This document shows positions 1-9,767 of a stretch of 27,704 nt of DNA, in pieces. Position 1 is the stretch's first letter. Each line of letters begins with the position of its first letter. The DNA is from Chara braunii (taxonomy: Eukaryota; Streptophyta; Charophyceae; Charales; Characeae), in NCBI GenBank assembly GCA_003427395.1, contig BFEA01000164.1, positions 801,553 to 829,256 of the forward strand, written 5' to 3'. Made by a program: the position numbers and the translations under genes. The notes under the pieces were generated by a model that saw only the letters and a program-made list of their open reading frames with translations, did no database searches and had not been told where the DNA came from.

Positions 1-839
1 TGCTCCCTGAATTGTAGTCTTGAGAGGCAACCTCTGCAGCGGGCCGTGTGCAGGTTCCCTGGAAGGGGACGCCGAAGAGGGTGACAGCCCCGTCGNCCGC
101 CGGACCCTGCTGCGCAACGAGGTGTTGTCCAAGAGTCGGGTTGCTTGGGAATGCAGCCCCAANTGGGTGGTAAGTCCCATCCAAGCCTAAATATGTGCGA
201 GGGACCGATAGCGAAGAAGAACCGCGAGGGAAGGATGAAAAGAACTTTGAAAAGAGAGTGAAAGAGTGCTTGAAATTGCCGAGTGAGAAGCGGATGGAGG
301 GGAAGTCGTGCGCTCCCGTCTGGGCAGGGGTGGACGGCGAATGTGTTGTCGCCCCCCTTGTTGGACGTGGGGTGCCTGCTAGCATGGGCTGCTGTGACCG
401 GCATTGCGGTGGGGAGCGATTGAAACCGCCCACGGGTGGTCGTCACGGCAATCGAGAACCTTGAGCACACGCCTCTTTCGGCGGGCCCGTTCGGGTTCCT
501 ACGTGTTCGGGATGCTGGCGAAATTCCTCTATCCTGCCCATCTTGAAACACGGACTTAGGAGTTCAACGTGCATGCGAGCCGATGGGTGATTAGCCCACG
601 AGGCGGAGGAAACCTGAGTGGCGGGAACCCTCTGCGGGTGCACCGTCCTCTAAGTTGAACCACGATCTGCTGGGAGAGGTTTGAGTGTGAGCATGCCCGT
701 TGGGACCCGAAAGATGGTGAACTATGCCCTGAGCAGGGCGAGGCCAGAGGAAACTCTGGTGGAGGCTCGCTGCGATACTCACGTGATAATCGTTTGTTGG
801 ACTTGGGTATAGGGGCGAAAGACTAATCGAACTGTCTAT

Positions 840-880
<41 letters not shown>

Positions 881-1279
881 TGTTGAACAGTTTTATCGGG
901 TAAAGCGAATGATTAGAGGCCTCGGGGGTGAAACACCCTCGACCTATTCTCAAACTTTAAATAGTTAAGATTTCGGGGTTGCTTAAGCGAACCCCGAGGA
1001 TCAATGAAAGCTTCAAGTGGGTCATTTTTGGTAAGCAGAACTGGCGATGCGGGATGAACCGAAAGTCGAGCTACGGTGCCAAACTGCGCGCTAACCCAGA
1101 CACCACAAAGGGTGCTGATTGATACAGACATTAGGACGGTGGTCATGGAAGTCGAAATCCGCTAAGGAGTGTGTAAGAACTCACCTGCCGAATCAATCAG
1201 CCCCGAAAATGGACGGCGCTGAAGCGCGCGACCTATGCTCAGCCGTCGCGGTGATTCTGACGCCGCGACGAGTAGGAGG

Positions 1280-1283
1280 GCGT
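1280..1283. repeat. Target-site duplication (left copy) of the palindromic element
   Basis: GCGT directly precedes the left terminus at 1284 and recurs at 1636-1639 right after the right terminus. Confidence 0.75.
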
Positions 1284-1635
1284 AACAGCCATTTCGTCAA
1301 AACGGACATATTATATTTTTTGAACGAAATCAAAACTGACTTATTTTGCCAAAATCCGGTCAGAATTTTTTGCTCCTGGGGGTCCGGCATTCCCAAAACG
1401 CCGGACCCCTTACATGTATCTGGTCTATGATTGAGACCAGATACCAAAAAAAAAATAAAAAAATTAATAAAATTGTATCTGGTTTCAACCATAGACCAGA
1501 TACATCTAGGGGGTCCGGCGTTTTGGGAACGCCAGAGCCCCAGGAGCAAACAATTCCGACCGGGTTTTGGCAAAATAAGTCAGTTTTGATTTCGTTCAAA
1601 ATATATAATATGTCCGTTTTGACGAAATGGCTGTT
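1284..1635. mobile_element. MITE-like 352-bp palindromic element inserted in LSU rRNA domain II
   Basis: A left arm (1284-1445) and right arm (1475-1635) are near-perfect inverted complements about 160 nt long, starting AACAGCCATTTCGTCAAAAC and ending in its complement, around an A-rich spacer at 1446-1474. GCGT occurs directly on both sides (1280-1283 and 1636-1639), as expected for a 4-bp target-site duplication, and removing element plus one copy restores a normal LSU reading. Each arm holds its own smaller hairpins: GGGGTCCGGC/GCCGGACCCC at 1379-1388/1400-1409, and an 11-bp stem at 1416-1426/1434-1444, with counterparts at 1475-1485/1493-1503 and (imperfect) 1510-1541. There is no coding capacity, so movement would depend on a transposase elsewhere. 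The superfamily is not identifiable from the termini; a 4-bp duplication is unusual for the common plant families. Confidence 0.9.
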
Positions 1636-1639
1636 GCGT
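1636..1639. repeat. Target-site duplication (right copy) of the palindromic element
   Basis: GCGT directly follows the right terminus and matches 1280-1283. LSU rRNA sequence resumes from here. Confidence 0.75.
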
Positions 1640-2448
1640 GGGGCCTGTTGCAAAGCGTGGAGCGTGAGCCTAGGTGAAGCGGGTCCCGGTGCAGATCTTG
1701 GTGGTAGTAGCAAATATTCAAATGAGAACTTTGAAGACCGAATAGGAGAAGGGTTCCATGTGAAGAGCGCTTGGTCAGTCGGCCCTACGAGATGTGGAAA
1801 CCTTGTATCAAGGGCGCACTCGCACATCGAAAGGGGGTCGGGTAAATATTCCTGAACCGGGTTGTGGAGGTGGACGGTAACGTAAGCAGCTCCGAAGATG
1901 CCGGCGGGGGCCATGGGGAGGGTTCTCTTTCCTTCTTGACGGCTCGCCCACCCTGGAATCGGATCAACCAGAGATAGGGTGCAGCGCCCGGCAATGCACC
2001 GCGCGTCCTGTGGTGTCCAGCGTGCCCCCGATGGCCTTTGAAAATCTGGAGCTGCGGGTACCTCTCACGCCCGGCCGTACTCATAAATGTAGGTGAGGGA
2101 AGTCGGCAATATGGATCCGTAACCTTAGGAAAAGGATTGGCTCTGAGGGCTGGGCCTACGGGTCTGCGCCTCGATGTCGTTGGCTGCCGGTGGTCAGCCC
2201 GAGCTGCTCTCGCGGTGAGGCCAGAGCCCTCGTGCAAGTGTGTCGACGGGCGTAGAATGTCTTATGTCCCCACCTTTCGGGTGGGGCCGTGGGACTCTCC
2301 CTAAGCATCAAACTATCGACTCGGAACTGGTGCGGACAAGGGGAATCCGACTGTTTAATTAAAACAAAGCATTACGATGGTTCGAACGGATGTTGACGCA
2401 ATATGATTTTTGCCCTGTGCTCTGAATGTCAAAGTGAAGAGATTCAAC

Positions 2449-2502
<54 letters not shown>

Positions 2503-2608
2503 GTCGTCATCTAATTAGTGATGCGCATGAATGGATTAATGAGATTCCCACTGTCCCTATCTACCATCCTGCGAAACCACAGCCAAGGGAACGGNCTTGG
2601 AAGAATCG

Positions 2609-2644
<36 letters not shown>

Positions 2645-2923
2645 TCGACTCTGTGAAATGACTTGAGAGGTGAAGAATAAGTGGTAGCCTTACAGCGCAA
2701 GTGAAATACCACTACTTTTAACGTTATTTTACTTATTTCGTGAGGTGGAGCCGGGGGTTTGCCCCTACTTCTCGATCCAAGGTGGAGGCCCTCGTGGCCT
2801 GTCCGATCCAAGTGAAAGACATTGTCAGGTGGGGAGTTTGGTTGGGGTGGCACATCTGTTAGAAGATAACGCAGGTGTCCTAAGATGAGGTCAACAAGAA
2901 CAGAAATCTTGTGTGGAGCAAAA

Positions 2924-3611
2924 TGGCGGATGGCCCAGTGGTTAGGGCACCGGTTGGAAATGCACATTGTGGTCTGAGGTTGCGGGTTCAAATCCGCAAC
3001 CTCGTGCATATGTCGTCGGCACGGCGTTAGGTTGACGCACTACCACTCACCCACTGAGTGCGCACACTCCCAGGGGTACGGCAGTACACAGGGCTCTACA
3101 ACTCTAGACTTGGGGAGCCACCTGCAAGGGTGCCCACTGGATGCTGATATCCCAACCGTACTTCCTGGGTCCCCACAACGGTCGAGCGCCTGCGTCCCCT
3201 TGGGGTTGTCGAGGCCATGAGGGGGGAGTGGCTCCAGGAGGGGCAGGCTCAGTTGGAGCGTGCGGGAGGAGTGAGGGAGTCACCCTTCGCCTAGCAGGGA
3301 CTTGCATGTCCCTGTAGCACCATGGTGACTGTGGTGCGGAAGCCTCCCGGTCGTGGAGCCACAGGGAGGTAAAGCCCTGAGTTGGAGTTGGGTGACCCCG
3401 GGCGCAGCGGCCTGGTAGCGCCTGATATTCCCAAGTGGGTAGCAAGGTTTGTGTGCTCTCTCCTTGACGGATCACTTGGTAGTTGGTGGGCCCGCTGCAC
3501 CGTCAGTAGGGCTGACCCCGACGCGGGAAGCCCTCTGGCGGACATCCTCCCTGGGTCATAAACCTCGACACCTTTACAACCCTTTTTAAGAAAGAAAAAA
3601 AACAAACAAAC
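2924..3611 (+). mobile_element. tRNA-derived SINE-like element, copy 1, inserted in LSU rRNA domain V
   Basis: The head resembles a tRNA with internal Pol III promoter boxes: an A box TGGCCCAGTGG at 2931-2941 and a B box GGTTCAAATCC at 2985-2995. The putative anticodon loop TTGGAAA and the long variable region suggest a tRNA-Ser(GGA) ancestor. A body of roughly 600 bp without recognisable coding follows, ending in an A-rich tail with AAAC repeats (about 3590-3611). It begins immediately after the LSU stretch GTGTGGAGCAAAA. At 688 bp it is long for a SINE. It is followed after 18 nt by a second, closely similar copy. Open frames on the minus strand are shared by both copies but look like by-products of GC-rich sequence. 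No retrotransposase is encoded, so mobilisation would need a LINE partner. Confidence 0.82.
2931..2995 (+). promoter_or_regulatory. Internal Pol III promoter (A and B boxes) of SINE copy 1
   Basis: A box at 2931-2941 and B box at 2985-2995 are close to tRNA consensus and 43 nt apart, a spacing compatible with TFIIIC binding. The Pol III direction matches the host rRNA gene. Confidence 0.7.
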
Positions 3612-3629
3612 TAACTGTGAGAGAGTGAG
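3612..3629 (+). other. 18-nt junction between the two SINE copies
   Basis: The junction contains TGTGAGAGAGTGAG, which resembles both the sequence just after copy 2 (TATGAGAGCATGG from 4321) and the canonical LSU segment GTGAAAGCGTGG. It may be a target duplication of the second insertion or a remnant of rRNA. Confidence 0.5.
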
Positions 3630-4320
3630 TGGCGGATGGCCCAGTGGTTAGGGCACCGGTTGGAAATGCACATTGTGGTCTGAGGTTGCAGGTTCAAATC
3701 CGCAACCGTGTTAATATCTCGCCGCCACGGCGTTACGTTAACGCACTACCACTCACACACTGAGCGTGCACGCTCCCAGGGGTACGGAAGTACATAGGGC
3801 TCTGCAGCTCTGGACTTGGGGAGCCACCTGCGAGGGTGCCCACTGGATGCTGATATCCCAACCGTACTTTCTAGGTCCCCCCAACGGTCCAGCGCGTGCC
3901 TCCCCTTGGGGTTGTCGAGGCCATGGGGGGGGAGTGGCTCCGGGAGGGGCAGGCTCAGTTGGAGCGTGCAGGAGGAGTGAGGGGGTCACCATTCGCCTAG
4001 CAGGGACTGGCGCGTCCCTGTAGCACCACGGTGACTGTGGTGCGGAAGCCTCCCCGCAGTGGAGCCACAAGGAGGTGAAGCCCTGAGTCGGAGCTGGGGG
4101 ACCCCTGGCGCAGCGGTCTGGTAGCGCCGGTCTGGGCTGATACTCCCGGGTGGGTAGCGAGGTTTGTGTGCTCTCTCCTTGACGGATCACTGGGTAGTGG
4201 GTGGGCCCGCTGCACCGTCAGTAGGGCGGACCTCGACGCAGGAAGCCCTCTGGTGGACATCCTCCCTGGGTCATAAACCGAGGTACCTCTACAACCCTTT
4301 TATAAAAAAAACAAACAAAC
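3630..4320 (+). mobile_element. tRNA-derived SINE-like element, copy 2, tandem to copy 1
   Basis: A second full-length unit has the same head (A box at 3637-3647, B box at 3691-3701), the same body order and the same AAAC-type tail (about 4300-4320). It is about 706 bp downstream of copy 1 and mostly identical, with scattered substitutions and small indels. LSU rRNA resumes directly after it with GAGAGCATGGCCTATCGATC. The tandem layout could come from two insertions at nearly the same site or from duplication after one insertion. The differences between copies show that they are not an assembly duplication of one read set. Confidence 0.82.
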
Positions 4321-4377
4321 TATGAGAGCATGGCCTATCGATCCTTTAGCGTTTCAGGACTTGAAGTTAGAGGTGTT

Positions 4378-4411
<34 letters not shown>

Positions 4412-4960
4412 AGCCAAGCGTTCATAGCAACGTTGCTTTTTTATCCTTCGATGTCGGCTCTTNCTATCATTGTGAAGCAGAATTCACCAAGTGTTGGATT
4501 GTTCACCCACCAACAAGGAACGTGAGCTGGGTTTAGACCGTCCTGAGACAGGTTAGTTTTACCCTACAGATGCACCGCCGTCGCAATGGTAATCCAACCC
4601 AGTACGAGAGGAACCGTTGGTTCGCACAATTGGCAATCGTGCTTGGCTGAAAAGCCAGCGGTGCAAAGCTACCGTGCGTGGGATTATGACTGAACACCTC
4701 TAAGTGAGAATTTGTGCTTACAGCGACGGCGTATGCCTCCTCAGATGACACAAGGCTGTCGATAGGGCCAGCCCGTCTGGCCCTTAAAGCATAAGTTCAG
4801 AGTTGTCCCTCCTGCGGCAGAGCACCGACGCCCTGGGGTCTCTTCATCACAATTTCTTTCGCTCGGGGAGTTAAACCCTTTTGCAGACGACTTAGATAGG
4901 GAACGGGGTGTTGTAAGCAGTAGAGTGGCCTTGTCGTCACGATGTGTTGAGATTCGGCCC

Positions 4961-5071
4961 GTGTATAGGGGTTGATGAGTTGTTTGTCCACCCCTCCTCA
5001 AATGTTTGAACGACGGTCATTCGCGTCTGAAGAGAGTCGTCGCCCTTGTATAGGGGTTAATGAGCTGTTTG
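4961..5071 (+). repeat. Partial duplication of the LSU 3' end
   Basis: A 26-nt segment starting GTGTATAGGGGTTGATGAG at 4961-4986 recurs with three mismatches at 5046-5071, a period of 85 bp. This makes the exact 3' end of the rRNA ambiguous. Confidence 0.7.
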
Positions 5072-5103
5072 CTTTTTTTCCCCCCCTTTTTTTTTTTTTT
5101 TCT
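5072..5103 (+). terminator. T-rich tract just downstream of LSU rRNA (possible transcription end region)
   Basis: Runs of T, then C, then about fifteen T follow the duplicated rRNA 3' end. T-rich blocks are common near Pol I termination sites, but no species-specific terminator motif can be recognised. Confidence 0.3.
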
Positions 5104-6420
5104 GTTTTGCTGCTTCCGTCTGAAGCCCCTTTTGCCCACTGCGGAACTCGACTTTCGGCTTAAAGGAGAACTATGTCCGAGCCCATGTTGGGGTGGGTGC
5201 CACGTTTTAAGCTTCTAGCCACTGCGGCGTTCCATCTGTCCGAAAGCATGGATATGTGTCCGCGTGTCTTCCTGTACTTGACCAGGTGGGCGTTTGTGCA
5301 TGCCACATTGTCCGATGTCGCCCCATACGGCCTGCCACTTTTGGCTGCACAGAGACCTGGGACCAAAGGCTGGATCGACGTGACTGCCACATTGTACACT
5401 TACTCACGATGAGGCGGGCGACCTTTGTTTCAGTAAAAAAAAAAAAAGTTATTCTTCAAGTATTCAAACAAAATGCAAACGTGTACTATGTACATACTTC
5501 TATAATATTATCTATATGACTTTTTTTTTTTTTTTTAATCCCTATTGCATTCAACTTTCTTTCATGATGAAAACAAAATTCTGAATCTTCTTATTTTATA
5601 GATAAAAGTTTGCTCAAGCAAGTATTCAATCAATTTAACGAAAGATTTTTGGTAGCGGGGGGGAGACGGAGGGTGTCTGGCCCCCTTGCGTACAACCGTA
5701 ATCGTGGTGGGGGCGCGAGAAGCATGCCCCTTGTGTTTGGGACCTGGAAAGTCAATTCTCACCCTATCTGGCCCTCCCCATGTGTGTGCGTAATATCATG
5801 GCTTGGAAACAAATTACCCACTTCTTGCCCTACGTGGCCCTCGCCATGTTACTGCGTGGTCATGATCTTAGTGGGACCACGCTCTCGCACTTTTTCAAGT
5901 CGGATCGTTTCAGGGGACCGGAAAGCCAACAGGCTGTCACGCAAGGTTTTTGACGTGATTGCAGTAAATAAAATAAATTAAATAATGCAGATCCCTTCCT
6001 GTTGTGTACGTCCGGTTTCGAGCGAGACCCTTCAATTGTGATCTTCGCCGGTCCCCGATCTTAGGAATCTTTTATTTTTATTCGGAACAGTGGAGAATCA
6101 TGCAAATAACAATCATGAAATGTTGATACGTCACACATGCGTCAATTTTGTTGGCCTACAAATTTCAAGAACCATGACAGAAACATCAAAGAGTACAGCC
6201 ATCAAGCAAAACAACCTTGCAAGAAGCAAGACTGACAGACTCGAGCAATGACAAAGTTAATTGAGGGAAAAATGAGAACTCATAATAGTCTTAGGAAGTA
6301 CATATGGAAGAGAGCATGGCCAGCACCAGTCAAGAGTCCTCACTCATCACTCTGATCCTCACACTCAATCTCTCATTTCGTTGTTTGTCACTTGGGCTTC
6401 TTGCCATGTCTCCATACTCT
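5104..6420. other. Post-rDNA spacer, no gene seen
   Basis: The spacer holds an A run near 5436-5447, a T16 run near 5521-5536 and a ~66-bp imperfect direct repeat (about 5761-5781 and 5827-5847, sharing CTGGCCCTC-type sequence). The AATAAA-like signals on the minus strand near 6065-6085 and 5965-5985 could belong to the relic at 6421-7905. Open frames are short and show no family signature. Confidence 0.5.
5930..5953 (+). repeat. Dispersed motif, copy 1 (pairs with 12533-12555)
   Basis: The core CAGGCTGTCACGCA followed by a T-rich TTTTTGA matches 12533-12555. Both copies lie next to AATAAA-rich sequence beyond the 3' side of minus-strand coding relics. Confidence 0.6.
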
Positions 6421-7905
6421 CTAAGGGTGTGGTCTCTGTATGTAGAGCCACCTGAAGCCACCAAGCTCTGAACACTTCCATCCAAGTCCCATAATGCGGA
6501 AATCAACCATAGCACAAAACTCCTCCCATAGTGTAGGAAGATATGGCTGAGAGAAGATCCCTCGTCTGAGATGTGGAAACTCGGATGGCTCAGTCACTGC
6601 CTCATAATCAATCGTTGCGGGAGAAACATACCTCTTTGCTAGGTCTACCAAGTCACCCCAGCTAGAGTCATTTGTAAGGTGATAAGGGAGTGGAGGTTTG
6701 GGGTAGTCTGTAAAGAGCTTGGGGCCAAAGCTGTAGACCAACTTCGAGTCCCCTTGGAGTCTCTCAACTTTCCATTGCACGAACTTAGTTGCTGCCACAT
6801 AAACAGCATCAAAGTGTGGATGTGTCTCATTCCCTTATTGTACCTCCGACAAAATCTGTAAGAACGACGAAGATGGACAGATCTTCGCGCTTGAAGCCGT
6901 CAATCTTGACATGACTGTATGGGAAACTTTCCTTTGAGGCTACCTTATTGAGAGTATCGAGAACAGACTGCTCGACTTAAGTGGGGTTGATTTCTCTCAT
7001 GGGCTCAATCAGATAGATATTTTCTGATAGAACGAAAGAAAACGGATTTTTACTGATGAATGTCTGTTGCTGGTTGGATTGATTGTTGCTTGCTGAATGG
7101 ACGACAATTGTTACTAGACGGACAAACCCTTAGTTGCCACCTGAACTTTGCCTGAGGATTGCGTGAAAGTTGTCTGAGTGTTATCTGAAAATTGCCCAAA
7201 AGTTCACATATATTTTAAACCACCCAAAAACAAATTCACTCATACTGTGAGATGGAACAGCAAAAGCACTGAAGGGTGCTGGCTGCTCAGATGCTGGTAG
7301 AGCTTTGGGAGGGTGATTCAGACACTAGTAGGTTCGTGCGAGCTCTGCTCGGGCTTGTTCCACAGTCTCTAGTGAGGAACTGATACTGTGCAATTTGTTG
7401 TCATGTCCATAAAAGTAAATTACATACTCAATGTACATCTCACCTATCACCATCTGAATTGCGCGCTCACGTTGAATTCCTCTGTGTAATTTCATGTCTC
7501 GGCACGCTTCATTCTCTCATCCTTCTCTTTTGTCCCTGTTTAATCCGTTCTTCACCTCTAGGACCTTTCCCTCTTTCATGACTTCTTCGCACTCAGAGAT
7601 TCAACCACGGACCGTCTAATACACATACAACCCAATGATTTCTACACCCTGAGCGAAAAAGTTACTCTTAGCTGGATCGTTCAAGTTAATACATCTTTCC
7701 AGCGACTACAGAGACACCCCAGCATTGACTAAATTCCACAGTCGATCGTATCACTGAAAAGAGGAATCAAATTCGCTGACTGATAACTGGTGGAAAAGGT
7801 GATTTAGCTGATGGTGTTTAGCGTCGGCTCACGTTATCAATAGTAACTGAAACACCTCCAAATACTGATACCGAGACTGAAGCCACCTCGGGCGCTATGC
7901 AAACC
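6421..7905 (-). pseudogene. Decayed coding relic of unknown family (possibly gag-like)
   Basis: The 3' part (6798 down to 6421) is an open frame of 125 codons rich in aromatic residues, with motifs such as KFVQWKVERLQGDSKLVYSF and WGDLVDLAKRY. A one-base frameshift near 6838 joins it to a frame upstream running to about 7900. That frame carries stops at 7751, 7706, 7616, 7601, 7517, 7325, 7181, 7130 and 6977 but keeps long protein-like stretches, for example RERAIQMVIGEMYIEYVIYF and SSSLETVEQARAELARTY (helical, coiled-coil-like), then an N/Q-rich piece near 7080. This order (helical region, Q-rich linker, basic or aromatic domain) recalls retroelement gag proteins, but no zinc knuckle, protease or polymerase is visible. 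I do not recognise the family. Confidence is higher for 6421-6980 than for the upstream part. Confidence 0.45.
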
Positions 7906-9450
7906 TTAATTATGCCGATTAGTGGAGGTTGTAAAAATGGTTGTTCTTAATTGTTGATCAGCACTGATGTAGTGGATGGTTCCCCTGATGATAAATCCCT
8001 GAATACCACTGATGAAGTCTGATGATGCCCTTGTGTGCTTGACTACTGCTTTGCGAGGAGATTCCAGTTTTGCTAGCGCCAGGGCATGCCAGATATTCTT
8101 AACGTCTTCTTCTCAGTTATCTCTATTGTCCAGATGGAGAGCCAACACACCAGAATCAATCCACTCTTGTACGGTGCACCGAGGTCTGCTCGACCTGACC
8201 CGAGAGGGCAAATTTTAATCTGGTTAGTAATGACCAGAATCAGGTAAGCGATTTTGGTGAAATAAGTCATGTAGCGCCCAGGTTCATGTAGTACCCAGGC
8301 TCATGTAGTACAGAGATTTTTCCTCGTGTAAGCACCTTGGATAAGAGTTTCAACCCCAAGTAGGAAGAAATAAGACCCTTGCACCTTTTCATTCAATTAC
8401 ACAACAAGTAAGTCGAACCGCGTGTGATAACCCACTCTGGGCTCAGAATCACTCAGGCTCAACGCTTGGGCTCAGCACCGTAGCCTCACTCAAGAAATAG
8501 AGTCCAAGTGCAATTCGTGTTTCCATACGTCAGATATCACCTTCATTAACGTTTGATGCAGAAAGGGGTCAATAGAGCGGCCTTACCAGTTTACTGGGAA
8601 TAATTCACAGGCTTGTTTGAATACTAGCACGTAACTGCATACCAGCACCCCTTTGTCGTGAGGTTCTAGCTGAGTTTTATTGAAGCTCAATTCTAGCAGA
8701 ATGCGGAGTCATCAGAATAAAACTGGTTTCCACCAATACTAACCTTCTAATCAGATAATCTCTAGGAACTTATTATACCATTAATCGTCGTTCCCGTAAC
8801 CGCAGAGTCTGACCGCTGTATCTAATCCCCATCAAGCAGATATTTAATTAACAGAAAAACTACCTTCCGTATCACGGATCGTTTCTTGCTCATCGACAAT
8901 GGCAATGGAAAGATAGCTGGAGTTAGAAGGCGGCACTCGAGCAGGGCTTCGAACTCAAGACCAGCTCATGCGGCCTCTTTGCTTCGCTTTTGCAGTGTCA
9001 CATACTAACCTCTCCGAGGAACTCAAGACGACCGACTCTCATTCTGTACTTTTTTTTTTTGCTTTTGCTTGTAGGCTCACACCCCTGGGCATCTCTATGC
9101 CTGCAAATCAGAGCGACTGTACGCAGGCGGGAAATCTCACACGCCTGTCTGTTCTTGCATCCAGCCACTTAGTACAATCACACGTTCACTTGCGTGCACG
9201 CCCCTTCTTTCATGACTGTCTCAGCTCATACCATTATTTGTTCTTAGTTTGATTCTATTAAAAAAAATACCGAGCTTTTCAGGTAACAACCCCCTTCTCA
9301 TTCTCAATCGATTCCAAGTTACGCAGGACACAGGGTAAAGCGAGACAGCCGAAAAGGGAGGAGATGGGGAACCTCCTCACCTCAGAATTTCTCCCAACTT
9401 GCCCAATAGCAATCACACATATGAACGATAAAACAATCTTAGTTTGATCA
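7906..9450. other. Spacer without recognisable gene
   Basis: It contains a 17-bp tandem repeat (8268-8315) and a T run near 9050-9060. Open frames are under 100 codons and show no motif. A weak open stretch on the minus strand at about 7906-8050 might extend the neighbouring relic, but this is not supported further. Confidence 0.4.
8268..8315 (+). repeat. 17-bp tandem repeat, about 2.8 copies
   Basis: CATGTAGCGCCCAGGTT, CATGTAGTACCCAGGCT and CATGTAGTACAGAG follow each other without spacer. Confidence 0.8.
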
Positions 9451-9451
9451 T

Positions 9452-9763
9452 GTGTGGAAAACTCTGAAACAAGATAACCTCCATAGAGTCTCTGACGTCA
9501 GGGAACGGCTACTACAGTTCTCAAGGGAATGGTTGGGTGGGGACCGGGGGGGCTGGGTAGCGGAAGTACATTGGTCAGGATCGTGGGAGGGAGAGGGGGG
9601 GCTGGAGGGCGACCTCCAAGAACAACTGCCTAGGGACTACCACCTTAAATTTAAGGAATGGCTGACTGTGGATCCCAATATCCCTATGCGTCCGGCAGAG
9701 GAATTCCCACACCCGTTTCCCCCCACCCATATGCCTTGGAAGTGTATTCCTGTAGTTGACTAA
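9452..9763 (+). CDS. Orphan open frame, hypothetical, weak
   Basis: An open frame of about 103 codons with no good ATG (it would start at GTG) ends TAA just before the maturase fragment. It is rich in Gly, Trp and Glu (for example LQEQLPRDYHLKFKEWL) and amphipathic in its second half. No domain is recognised. It could be the last exon of a decayed gene or part of a mobile element; it could equally be chance in a G-rich stretch. Confidence 0.2.
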   Translation: MWKTLKQDNLHRVSDVRERLLQFSREWLGGDRGGWVAEVHWSGSWEGEGGLEGDLQEQLPRDYHLKFKEWLTVDPNIPMRPAEEFPHPFPPTHMPWKCIPVVD

Positions 9764-9767
9764 CATA

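Larger units (their letters stand above)
1..4985 (+). rRNA. Cytoplasmic large-subunit (25S/28S) rRNA gene, 5'-truncated and interrupted by insertions
   Basis: Encodes the large ribosomal subunit RNA. Conserved blocks run in order: GTCGGGTTGCTTGGGAATGC near 137, the AACTTTGAAAAGAGAGTGAA block near 242, GCTGGTTCCCTCCGAAG near 842, GGTAGTAGCAAATATTCAAA near 1702, the R2-type target CTCTCTTAAGGTAGCCAAAT at 2481-2500, TTACCACAGGGATAACTGGC near 4384, and the sarcin-ricin loop AGTACGAGAGGAACC at 4601-4615. The 3' end is the TTTTGCAGACGACTTAGATA block near 4879, running out by about 4970-4985. The 5' end is cut by the window edge inside domain I. rRNA sequence occupies 1-1283, 1636-2923 and 4322-4985; a 352-bp palindrome and two SINE units fill the breaks. 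The palindrome leaves flanking rRNA intact apart from a 4-bp duplication. The SINE pair replaces roughly 45 nt of domain V (comparison from memory with plant 25S). Single Ns lie at 96, 163, 2595 and 4463. Probably a non-functional rDNA copy. Confidence 0.96.

Noticed and set aside
195-2304. Open frames within the LSU rRNA gene
   Set aside because: They overlap conserved rRNA blocks on either strand and show no protein motif.
3104-4190. Minus-strand open frames of 123 and 145 codons, similar to each other, in the SINE pair
   Set aside because: They are similar only because the two SINE copies are similar. The composition is Pro/Ser/Arg typical of GC-rich non-coding sequence, and they run against the Pol III direction.
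8940-8960. B-box-like GGCTTCGAACTC suggesting a tRNA gene
   Set aside because: No A box at proper distance and no cloverleaf could be drawn.
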